Source: PXAH01 sp964605645
Lineage (GTDB): Bacteria > Omnitrophota > Gorgyraeia > Duberdicusellales > 4484-171
Length of the DNA stretch: 10,816 nt
Reading direction: 5' to 3'
NCBI GenBank assembly: GCA_964605645.1
Contig: CAZSDJ010000047.1
Span: 1 to 10,816, forward strand
Under the pieces are notes generated by a model that saw nothing but the letters and a program-made list of their open reading frames with translations, was not told the origin of the DNA and ran no database searches. Both the position numbers and the translations under genes were made by a program. Numbering within the stretch: position 1 is the stretch's first letter; each line of letters starts with the position of its first letter. Positions 1 to 6,335 of this stretch are shown piece by piece.

Positions 1-6
1 ACCCGT

Positions 7-37
7 TTATAACTCTTTTGTTTGCAGTGAGTTATAA
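7..37. other. AT-rich hairpin near window start
   Basis: A 9-base inverted repeat (TTATAACTC at 7-15 against GAGTTATAA at 29-37) flanks a 13-base loop. No T run follows directly. It could be part of the 3' end of an upstream transcript or an operator-like dyad. The inverted repeat is plainly visible, but its role is unknown. Confidence 0.4.
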
Positions 38-38
38 C

Positions 39-60
39 AGAGGGAAACGTCCCCTTTTTT
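39..60 (+). terminator. Possible intrinsic terminator of an upstream gene
   Basis: AGGG (41-44) pairs with CCCT (52-55), leaving a 7-base loop, and six T residues occupy 55-60. The stem can extend by a G-T and an A-T pair at 39-40/56-57. The stem is short, so this is a weak to moderate terminator. It fits the promoter and new gene that start just downstream. The gene it would end lies outside the window. Confidence 0.4.
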
Positions 61-74
61 GGTTAAAGAAAATC

Positions 75-103
75 TTTAATTGTTTCGTTATTTTGGTTAT
101 AAT
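75..103 (+). promoter_or_regulatory. Candidate promoter for the ZIP-PilZ pair
   Basis: A perfect TATAAT box lies at 98-103. The best -35 at 17-base spacing is TTTAAT (75-80), a poor match to TTGACA. Transcription would begin near 110, leaving a leader of about 30 bases before the ATG at 139. The -10 is convincing by sequence alone, although such boxes arise easily in AT-rich DNA. Confidence 0.45.
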
Positions 104-138
104 AATTAAATTAATCAATTAGAGAACAAAGGAGATTT

Positions 139-849
139 ATGAGTAATTTAGTCGATATTATTTTATATTCTTTTTTGTCTGGGATTACTGTATTTTTTGG
201 CGGGTTGTTACGGAAAATAGAAAATTTTCCCGAAGGTAAAAAAAAAGAAGAATTTCTCCACAGCATAGTTGCTTTTGGCGGGGGGATTTTAGTTTCAGCG
301 GTGGCTTTGGTATTGGTGCCGAAAGGGATAAAGGAACTTTCGCTTTGGGCAATTATAATAATTTTTCTAGCGGGAGCAGTTTGTTTTTTTCTTTTTGATC
401 AATCTATCAGTAAAAGAGGCGGAACCAAGGCCCAACTGATGGCGATGCTTATGGATTTTATCCCGGAGGCAATAGCGTTGGGGGCGGTTTTTGCTCATGA
501 TAAAAAATTAGGATTGTTACTTGCGATTTTTATCGGCCTGCAGAATTTACCGGAAAGTTTTAATTCATTTTCTGATATGGTAAAGAGTGGAGTTTCCGAA
601 AATAAAACATTATTAATTTTTGTTCCTTTGAGTTTTTCAGGAGTAATCGGGGCAATTTTAGGCTATTTATTTCTGGGCGGTTATCCAAAAGTAATTGCCG
701 GCCTGATGCTGTTTGCAGCTTCGGGGATTCTTTATCTTACTTTTCAAGACATTGCACCGCTGGCGAAAATAGAAAAAAACTGGCGGCCGGCCCTAGGAGC
801 ATCCGTAGGTTTTTTGGTAGGGATTATCGGTCAGAAAATTATCGGCTAA
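139..849 (+). CDS. ZIP-like divalent metal transporter
   Basis: A 236-residue integral membrane protein with about eight hydrophobic segments (roughly residues 6-24, 42-60, 68-86, 100-119, 124-143, 157-178, 182-203 and 215-234). Two polar helices carry D106-F-I-P-E110 and Q135-N-L-P-E139. These align with the paired HNxPEG-type motifs of ZIP helices 4 and 5, which bind Zn2+ or Fe2+ in the family. Both leading histidines are replaced (Asp and Gln), so the metal or even the transport activity may differ. A charged lysine-rich loop lies at 33-38. The ATG follows an AAAGGAGA Shine-Dalgarno site at 128-135. A PilZ gene begins 21 bases after the stop. The family call is good; substrate and direction of transport are not readable. 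Confidence 0.8.
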   Translation: MSNLVDIILYSFLSGITVFFGGLLRKIENFPEGKKKEEFLHSIVAFGGGILVSAVALVLVPKGIKELSLWAIIIIFLAGAVCFFLFDQSISKRGGTKAQLMAMLMDFIPEAIALGAVFAHDKKLGLLLAIFIGLQNLPESFNSFSDMVKSGVSENKTLLIFVPLSFSGVIGAILGYLFLGGYPKVIAGLMLFAASGILYLTFQDIAPLAKIEKNWRPALGASVGFLVGIIGQKIIG

Positions 850-869
850 AAAAAAGGAGGGGGTTTTTT

Positions 870-1268
870 ATGAAAAAGAAAAGAGATAAGGCTAAAGAAA
901 GAAGAAAATATCTACGTTTTGAAAATGGAACTACTCTTAAGATTAAGGTAAAGAAAAAAGCAAAAAAAAGATACCAACAAAAAAAGATTGGAGCATTAGC
1001 AATAAATTTAAGTGCAGAAGGAATTTCATTTGAGGCTAGCGAAGAGTTTAAGAGGGGTGATTTAGTAAAATTTGAACTTTTTTTTGGGGGTTCAAATCCA
1101 ATACATATAGAAGGAAAAGTTGTTTGGTCACACCTCAAGCCTGGAGAAAAAGATAAATATTTAGTGGGAGCAAAACTTTTTACTTTAGATAAATCTGATG
1201 AGACTAAATTTTTGCGTTATATTTCAGACAAAATGACGCAACAGTTAAGTAGATATCTGCATTTATAA
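870..1268 (+). CDS. PilZ-domain protein, probable c-di-GMP receptor
   Basis: A 132-residue soluble protein made of a single PilZ domain. The two c-di-GMP binding signatures are present: R12-x-x-x-R16 (inside RRKYLRF) and N46-x-S48-x-x-G51 (inside NLSAEGISF). The barrel strands continue to a VVWSH strand and a VGAKLF strand, as is usual in the family. The N-terminus and residues 26-39 are unusually rich in Lys and Arg. No output domain is attached, so it would act by binding a partner protein. The start is fixed by a very strong AGGAGGGGG at 855-863, about 9 bases from the ATG. It is probably co-transcribed with the ZIP gene. The binding motif is directly visible; the process controlled is unknown. 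Confidence 0.85.
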   Translation: MKKKRDKAKERRKYLRFENGTTLKIKVKKKAKKRYQQKKIGALAINLSAEGISFEASEEFKRGDLVKFELFFGGSNPIHIEGKVVWSHLKPGEKDKYLVGAKLFTLDKSDETKFLRYISDKMTQQLSRYLHL

Positions 1269-1290
1269 GGATAAAGGTTAAAGGATAAAG
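1267..1290 (+). repeat. Two direct copies of a 10-base word before the trehalose promoter
   Basis: AAGGATAAAG occurs at 1267-1276 and again at 1281-1290, 14 bases apart start to start, overlapping the PilZ stop codon. The pair ends 16 bases before the candidate -35 box at 1307, a place where an activator could sit. It may equally be a chance duplication of purine-rich sequence. Confidence 0.4.
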
Positions 1291-1306
1291 CGAGAAAGTG
1301 TCATGT

Positions 1307-1334
1307 TTGCTGCTTAATTTTTTTATGCTATAAT
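1307..1334 (+). promoter_or_regulatory. Candidate extended -10 promoter of the trehalose operon
   Basis: TTGCTG at 1307-1312 serves as -35. A 16-base spacer follows, then TATAAT at 1329-1334 preceded by TGC (1326-1328), which is an extended -10 element. Transcription would begin near 1341, giving a leader of about 37 bases. It is the best promoter match in the window and sits before a run of five tightly packed genes. Confidence 0.6.
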
Positions 1335-1377
1335 AAAAATTCAAAATTAAAGTAAAATTAATAAAACAAAGAGAAAA

Positions 1378-2988
1378 ATGTTACCAAAATCAGCTATTTT
1401 TGATTTAGACGGAGTTATCACTCAAACTGCCTTGGTTCACGAAGAAGCTTGGAAGGAAATGTTTGATGAGTATTTGCGTCTGCGGGAAGAACGAGATGGG
1501 GAACCCTTTAAAGAATTTAGAAAACCGGAAGATTATCTTGAATTTGTAGATGGAAAACCGAGGTATGAAGGGGTAAAAAGTTTTCTAAAATCGCGGGATA
1601 TTGAGCTTCCTTTTGGGAGCCCGGAAGATGAACCGGGTAAAGAAACAGTGTGTGGGTTGGGAAATAAAAAAAATGAAAGATTTTTAGAAGTTCTAAAAAA
1701 AGAAAAACCCAAGGTTTATGATAATGCGGTTAATTTCATCAAAAACCTTAAAAGTAAAGGAGTAAAGATTGGTGTTGCTTCTTCTTCGAAGAGCTGCAAG
1801 CCAATACTTGAAACTGCCGGAATTTTAGATTTATTTGAAACTAGAGTTGATGGTGTAGTTTCGGCAGAGCTAGGATTAACCGGAAAACCGGAAGGAGATA
1901 TTTTTACAACTGCCGCCAGAAATTTAGGCACAGAGCCTTTGGAATCAATGATTATCGAAGATGCGGTATCAGGTGTACAAGCCGGAAGAAACGGTAGTTT
2001 TGGGTTGGTTTTAGGTGTGGCTCGCCGCGATAACGAAAAAGAATTAGCCAAACAAGGGGCTGATATTGTAATTTCAGATTTTGCCAATATTAATATTGAA
2101 TTAATAGATGATTGGTTTAGCCGAAAGCCAATACCTTTATTTTCTGCTTGGGATAAATTTAATGAGTCATATCAAGATAAGGTGACTGAATTTGAGCAAG
2201 ATAAAAAAATATTAGTTAATTCGTACTATAGGCGTTCTGTTCGGGAAGCTTTATTTGGTAAAGCCAAAGTTATTTTTTTCCTAGATTATGACGGTACGCT
2301 TACGCCGATAGTTGAACGGCCGGATATGGCTAAGATTTCAGATTTGATGTGTGATACTGTAAAAAAACTTTCGCAAAAATTTCCCGTATCTATTGTAAGC
2401 GGCAGGATGCGCGAAGATGTTCAAAACTTAGTTGGTATTGAAGGTTTGTTTTATGCCGGTAGTCATGGTTTCGATATAGAAGGGCCGGATTTTCGAGTAA
2501 TACAACCGAAGGCGAAAGAAGTTATCCCTTTAGTTGAAAAAATTATTGCAGATCTTCATACTAAATTAGACAAGATAGAAGGAGCAATAATTGAAGCCAA
2601 AAAGTTCAGCGTAGCAATTCATTATCGGATGGTTAAAGAAGAAAGCCAAGTAGTTAAGATAAAAGAAATAGTAGATGAGATTATTGCGGAAAATAAAAAA
2701 GATCTCAGGCTTTTATCGGGGAAAAAAGTTTTTGAATTATTACCGAATATGGAATGGGATAAGGGGAAGGCAATAAGGTGGATTGTTGAATCGATGCAGG
2801 TTGATTGGCAGAATACCACGGTAGTTTACATTGGAGATGATACTACCGATGAATTTGCCTTTTCGGCGATAAGAACTCGCGGCACCGCTATTCTTGTTTC
2901 CGATCAGGATAAAAATTCTTTAGCACATTTTAAGGTAAATTCACCGGACCAAGCCAGGGAGTTGTTTGAGCAAATCATCACGAACTAA
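1378..2988 (+). CDS. Beta-phosphoglucomutase / trehalose-6-phosphate phosphatase fusion
   Basis: A 536-residue two-enzyme protein. Residues 1-250 are a HAD beta-phosphoglucomutase domain: D9-x-D11 nucleophile and acid/base, S135-S-S137, K170, E194-D195. It would convert beta-glucose-1-phosphate to glucose-6-phosphate. Residues about 275-536 are an OtsB-type HAD phosphatase: D303-Y-D305-G-T, S341-G-R343, GSHGFD at 361-366 and GDDTTDE at 486-492. It would convert trehalose-6-phosphate to trehalose. All catalytic motifs of both halves look intact. The mutase half, including a GLGNKKN stretch near residue 98, resembles mycobacterial Rv3400 and the N-terminus of OtsB1 (Rv2006), from memory. The ATG has only a weak purine-rich site (AAAGAG) before it. 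The 3' end overlaps the GH65 gene by 23 bases. Domain calls are strong; exact substrates are inferred. Confidence 0.9.
   Translation: MLPKSAIFDLDGVITQTALVHEEAWKEMFDEYLRLREERDGEPFKEFRKPEDYLEFVDGKPRYEGVKSFLKSRDIELPFGSPEDEPGKETVCGLGNKKNERFLEVLKKEKPKVYDNAVNFIKNLKSKGVKIGVASSSKSCKPILETAGILDLFETRVDGVVSAELGLTGKPEGDIFTTAARNLGTEPLESMIIEDAVSGVQAGRNGSFGLVLGVARRDNEKELAKQGADIVISDFANINIELIDDWFSRKPIPLFSAWDKFNESYQDKVTEFEQDKKILVNSYYRRSVREALFGKAKVIFFLDYDGTLTPIVERPDMAKISDLMCDTVKKLSQKFPVSIVSGRMREDVQNLVGIEGLFYAGSHGFDIEGPDFRVIQPKAKEVIPLVEKIIADLHTKLDKIEGAIIEAKKFSVAIHYRMVKEESQVVKIKEIVDEIIAENKKDLRLLSGKKVFELLPNMEWDKGKAIRWIVESMQVDWQNTTVVYIGDDTTDEFAFSAIRTRGTAILVSDQDKNSLAHFKVNSPDQARELFEQIITN
2956..2968 (+). promoter_or_regulatory. 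Ribosome binding site deciding a TTG start
   Basis: AGGGAG at 2956-2961 lies 4 bases before TTG at 2966-2968, inside the end of the preceding gene. No ATG or GTG occurs in this frame until far into the GH65 fold, and the frame is closed by a TAA at 2936-2938. TTG 2966 is therefore the most economical start and implies translational coupling. Confidence 0.65.
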
Positions 2989-5824
2989 GAAAAATAAAAA
3001 AGCAAAAGTAAGCCCGGATTGGAAACTTACCTACACTTTTTTTAAACCTCAACAAGAGCGTCTTAGGGAAGCACTTTGTACTTTAGGTAATGGTTATTTT
3101 GGTACCAGAGGTGCTACTTCTGAAAGTTTTGCTTCTCGAATTCATTATCCGGGTACATACATAACAGGTGTTTATAATAAATTAGGGACCCGCATTGCCG
3201 GAAGATTGATAAAGAATGAAGATCTTGTTAACTGCCCCAATTGGCTGCCGCTTACCTTTAAAATTGGAAAAGGAGATTGGATAAATCCCGCCGCAGAAAA
3301 AATCCATAAATGGCATCAAGAACTTAATTTGAAAACCGGCTTATTAACCAGAACAGTAACTTTTTCTACCCCAAATAAGAAAAAAACAACTATTACTGAA
3401 GAAAGATTAGTTCATATGGCTGATCGCCATCGGGCTGCAATTAAGTATCAGATCAAACCGGAAAATTATAAAGGGAAAATTACAATTAGGGCAGGACTCG
3501 ATGCAGATATTGAAAATAGCGGAGTAGCCCGTTATCGAGAGCTTAATTCTAAGCATTTGAGGTCGGTTTCAGTAAATTCTTTTGCCGATAACTGTATTTA
3601 TTTAAAAGCTAAAACCAGTCAATCGAAAATAACAATTTTTGAATCGGCAAAAATAAATATTTTTGATTTTTTGGGAAAAAAAATTAAACCGAAATCAAGA
3701 AAAACAAAAAAAGAAAAAAAAGCAATCTATCAAGAATTGGAATTAAATTTAAAAAGTAAACAAACTTACCAACTAGAAAAAATAGTCGCTATTTATACCT
3801 CCCAAGACAGAGATGCGGCAGATCCAATGCAAGCTATGAAAAACTCTGTTAAGTTTGCATCTCGGTTTAGGAAAATAGCCCAAACGCATAAAAAGGCTTG
3901 GCAATCTTTGTGGGATAAATTTGATATTGATGCAAATAATTCTAAATTTACCCAAAAGGTAATAAGGTTGCATACTTTCCATTTGCTGGAAACCGCATCC
4001 CCTAATACAGTGAATCTGGACACAGGGCTTCCGGCCCGCGGCTTACACGGAGAAGCGTACCGGGGCCATATCTTTTGGGATGAAATTTTTACTACTCCCT
4101 TTTATGACGCTCACTTGCCGGAGGTAACTCAATCGCTTCTTTTGTATAGGCACCGGCGACTGCTTCCTGCCAGAGAAGCAGCCAAGAAAGCTGGTTTTTC
4201 CGGGGCGATGTTTCCCTGGCAGAGCTCACTAACTGGCGAAGAAGAATCACAAGAGATTCATTTAAACCCTTTATCGGGTAAATGGGGGCCGGATTATAGC
4301 CGCATTCAAAGGCATATTTCTTTTGATATAGCTTATAATATTTGGCGGCATTGGGAAAGGACTTTTGATTTAAACTTTATGATTTCCTATGGTGCAGAGA
4401 TGCTGGCAGCTATTTCCCAATTCGGTGCATCTTTGGCTAAATTTGACAAAAAAGACGGCCGTTTTCATACTCATGGTTTAATGGGCCCCGATGAATTTCA
4501 CGAAAAAATGCCGGGAGCAAAAAAGGGAGGGTTTCGGGATAATGCTTATACCAATGTTTTAATTGTGTGGACATTGTTAAAAACTTTACGAATTCTGTCA
4601 ATGATCCCTGAACATCAAAAGCTGATGATATTAAAAAAATTAAGCATTAAAGAAAATGATTTAAAGCGCTGGGATAAAATAACTAAGGAGATGAATGTTA
4701 TAATAAATAAAAATAAGATAATTGCTCAGTTTGATGGTTATTTTAATTTAAAAGAATTAAATTGGGATTATTATCGGAAAAAATATAAAAATATTAAGAG
4801 GATGGATAGAATTTTAAAAGCAGAAGGTAAATCACCGGATGAATACAAGGTGGCAAAACAAGCGGATGCTTTGATGATTTTTTATTTAATTCCTTTTTTT
4901 GAAGTAGAAAAAATTTTTTCTAGATTGGGTTATAAAATGAATCGAAAAATTTTAGCAAAAAATTATAATTATTATGTGAAAAGAACTACGCATGGTTCTA
5001 CTTTAAGTAAGGTAGTGCATTGTTATTTGTCTAACCTAATTGAAAAAAAAGGTGAAGACTGGTATTGGTTTCAACAGGTTCTTAAATCTGATATTTATGA
5101 TACACAAGGCGGCACCACTCCTGAAGGGATTCATGCGGGGGTTATGGGAGGTTCCGTCGATATGGTGATGCGTGGTTTTTGCGGGGTGCGGCCCTTTGAA
5201 AATAGAATCAGAATAAACCCCAATCCTCCTCAGAAACTAACTAAAATTAAATACAATTTTTATTATCAGGGATATCAAGTTTTTATGGCTTTAGAAGGCA
5301 ATCAGATTAATATATATATAAGGGGGAGAAAATCAAAATTTTGTTCAGTCCCGGTTGAGGTATCAGGAAAATTGCATAATCTTTGTGTAGGCAAAACATA
5401 TAAGTTGCCTTTTAAGAAAAGAAGAAAAGAAATCCCGGCAAAAAAGAGGGAAAAGATGGCGTACAAAAGGATATTGATTGTTGATGGAGATACAAGTTCA
5501 GCCGCAGTGCCAGAAACTCAATTAGAAGATAAAGGCTATTTAGTTCAGAGAGCTATTCAAGGCACAGAGGCCTTACAAATTTTAAAATCGGAATGGATTA
5601 ATTTAATAATTATTTCTATAGATCTTCCCGGGGGGATGACAGGGTTTCAATTATTTACAGAGATTAAGAAAATAAAAGATTTTTCGGATATCCCGATTAT
5701 AATTTATTCGAGTAAAGAAGGGATGAAAAATACTTTTTACGAATTAGGGGCAGAAGATTTTATTAGTAAAAGAGAAGATATTAAAGTTTTGCTTAAATCA
5801 GTTCAAAAGAATATTAAAAAATAA
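2966..5824 (+). CDS. GH65 disaccharide phosphorylase with C-terminal receiver-like domain
   Basis: A 952-residue cytoplasmic protein. Residues about 16-818 form a glycoside hydrolase family 65 enzyme: N-terminal beta-sandwich, then an alpha/alpha barrel with the RGHIFWDEIF block, the GPDEFHE motif whose E510 is the expected general acid, KQAD at 631-634, and GGTTPEGIH at 715-723 in the phosphate-binding region. Such enzymes split trehalose, maltose or kojibiose with phosphate to beta-glucose-1-phosphate and glucose. Fusion of the upstream gene to the matching mutase fits this. Trehalose is the likeliest substrate from context, but sequence alone does not settle it. A basic linker (about 819-830) leads to a receiver-like domain at 831-952, absent from ordinary GH65 proteins. 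A lysine-rich insertion lies near 231-252. The TTG start overlaps the previous gene. Confidence 0.9.
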   Translation: MSKSSRTKKNKKAKVSPDWKLTYTFFKPQQERLREALCTLGNGYFGTRGATSESFASRIHYPGTYITGVYNKLGTRIAGRLIKNEDLVNCPNWLPLTFKIGKGDWINPAAEKIHKWHQELNLKTGLLTRTVTFSTPNKKKTTITEERLVHMADRHRAAIKYQIKPENYKGKITIRAGLDADIENSGVARYRELNSKHLRSVSVNSFADNCIYLKAKTSQSKITIFESAKINIFDFLGKKIKPKSRKTKKEKKAIYQELELNLKSKQTYQLEKIVAIYTSQDRDAADPMQAMKNSVKFASRFRKIAQTHKKAWQSLWDKFDIDANNSKFTQKVIRLHTFHLLETASPNTVNLDTGLPARGLHGEAYRGHIFWDEIFTTPFYDAHLPEVTQSLLLYRHRRLLPAREAAKKAGFSGAMFPWQSSLTGEEESQEIHLNPLSGKWGPDYSRIQRHISFDIAYNIWRHWERTFDLNFMISYGAEMLAAISQFGASLAKFDKKDGRFHTHGLMGPDEFHEKMPGAKKGGFRDNAYTNVLIVWTLLKTLRILSMIPEHQKLMILKKLSIKENDLKRWDKITKEMNVIINKNKIIAQFDGYFNLKELNWDYYRKKYKNIKRMDRILKAEGKSPDEYKVAKQADALMIFYLIPFFEVEKIFSRLGYKMNRKILAKNYNYYVKRTTHGSTLSKVVHCYLSNLIEKKGEDWYWFQQVLKSDIYDTQGGTTPEGIHAGVMGGSVDMVMRGFCGVRPFENRIRINPNPPQKLTKIKYNFYYQGYQVFMALEGNQINIYIRGRKSKFCSVPVEVSGKLHNLCVGKTYKLPFKKRRKEIPAKKREKMAYKRILIVDGDTSSAAVPETQLEDKGYLVQRAIQGTEALQILKSEWINLIIISIDLPGGMTGFQLFTEIKKIKDFSDIPIIIYSSKEGMKNTFYELGAEDFISKREDIKVLLKSVQKNIKK
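5446..5824 (+). other. Receiver-like domain with its own ribosome binding site and ATG inside the GH65 gene
   Basis: GAGGG at 5446-5450 stands 5 bases before an in-frame ATG at 5456, from which a free 122-residue receiver-like protein could be made. The fold pattern matches response-regulator receivers (ILIV strand, LIIIS strand, IPIIIYSS strand, DFISK end). The phosphoacceptor position before I-D-L-P is Ser (S54 of the short form, S884 of the long form), with an Asp two residues on. The acidic pair reads D10-G11-D12 rather than D-D. The conserved Lys (K105) and the switch Ser (S85) remain. It resembles the pseudo-receiver of Myxococcus FrzS from memory. It is probably a phosphorylation-independent interaction module. 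Confidence 0.7.
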
Positions 5825-5840
5825 TTCAGATTAATAGCAG

Positions 5841-5853
5841 GGAGGATAATGTG
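5841..5853 (+). promoter_or_regulatory. Ribosome binding site deciding a GTG start
   Basis: GGAGG at 5841-5845 lies 5 bases before GTG at 5851. An ATG at 5849-5851 is better as a codon but opens a frame that stops after eleven codons, so GTG is the real start of the CBS protein. Confidence 0.8.
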
Positions 5854-6333
5854 GCTAAAAAATCAAAAAAAGAGACATCTCTAGATGTTTTAAAAAAAAG
5901 GCTTAAAAAAATTAAAGCCAAAGATATTATGACCAAAACTGTTGTAACTATTGGGGAAGATAAGACTTTATCTGAGGTTGCAAAATTGATGATTAAAAAA
6001 AGAATCAGCGGGTTACCTGTTTTAAACAAAAAGGAAAAATTAGTAGGGATTATTGCCGATCATGATTTATTTCTAGTTATGGATATGATCGAATCCGGTA
6101 ATATAATTGAACAAAACTCAAACACAAAATCAGACCCCAAGGTGAGTTATGCAATGTCTAAGCAAGTGATAACTATTAAAAAAGGTACGAGCCTTGATGA
6201 AATTATTTCGGTCATGAAATATAAGAATGTACACACTTTACCTGTATTGTCGCGGGAAAAGATTGTAGGCATAATCGGAAGAAGGGATGTTTATCAGGCT
6301 TTTTACAATGTTGTAAAAGGCCTTAAAGCATAA
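5851..6333 (+). CDS. Two-CBS-domain protein, probable nucleotide sensor
   Basis: A 160-residue soluble protein consisting of a tandem CBS pair (Bateman module) and a short lysine-rich N-terminus (residues 1-22). CBS1 runs from the KDIMTKTVVTI start near residue 24 to about 85 and includes SGLPVLNKKEKLVGII. CBS2 runs from about 97 to 154 and includes HTLPVLSREKIVGIIGRRDV. Such pairs usually bind AMP, ADP, ATP or S-adenosylmethionine. No catalytic or DNA-binding domain is attached. It follows the GH65 gene after 26 bases and is followed after 2 bases by the DUF5752-like gene, so it is probably made with the trehalose enzymes. A role as an energy-charge sensor for them is inference. The ligand cannot be read from the sequence. 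Confidence 0.85.
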   Translation: MAKKSKKETSLDVLKKRLKKIKAKDIMTKTVVTIGEDKTLSEVAKLMIKKRISGLPVLNKKEKLVGIIADHDLFLVMDMIESGNIIEQNSNTKSDPKVSYAMSKQVITIKKGTSLDEIISVMKYKNVHTLPVLSREKIVGIIGRRDVYQAFYNVVKGLKA

Positions 6334-6335
6334 AC

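Noticed and set aside
839..1138. Antisense reading frame of 99 codons across the PilZ gene
   Set aside because: It mirrors the lysine-rich coding strand as Phe and Leu runs, has no ribosome binding site, and the + strand carries a clear PilZ domain.
1716..2087. Antisense reading frame of 123 codons inside the mutase domain
   Set aside because: The opposite strand holds intact HAD motifs; the antisense product has no recognisable domain and low-complexity Ser/Pro content.
2622..2819. Antisense reading frame inside the phosphatase domain
   Set aside because: Short, no recognisable domain, lies wholly within a conserved + strand gene.
2939..2988. Programmed frameshift joining phosphatase and GH65 into one protein
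   Set aside because: The shift needed is +1 and no slippery codon, stop-codon context or stimulatory hairpin is visible; the AGGGAG-TTG start explains the overlap better.
3773..4023. Two overlapping antisense reading frames inside the GH65 gene
   Set aside because: Both are short, overlap each other in different frames and lie opposite a conserved enzyme.
5849..5851. ATG overlapping the GTG start of the CBS gene
   Set aside because: Its frame reaches TAG after eleven codons.
5826..6029. Antisense frame that looks like a small membrane protein
   Set aside because: Its hydrophobicity is the complement of the Lys-rich N-terminus of the CBS protein; no supporting start signal.
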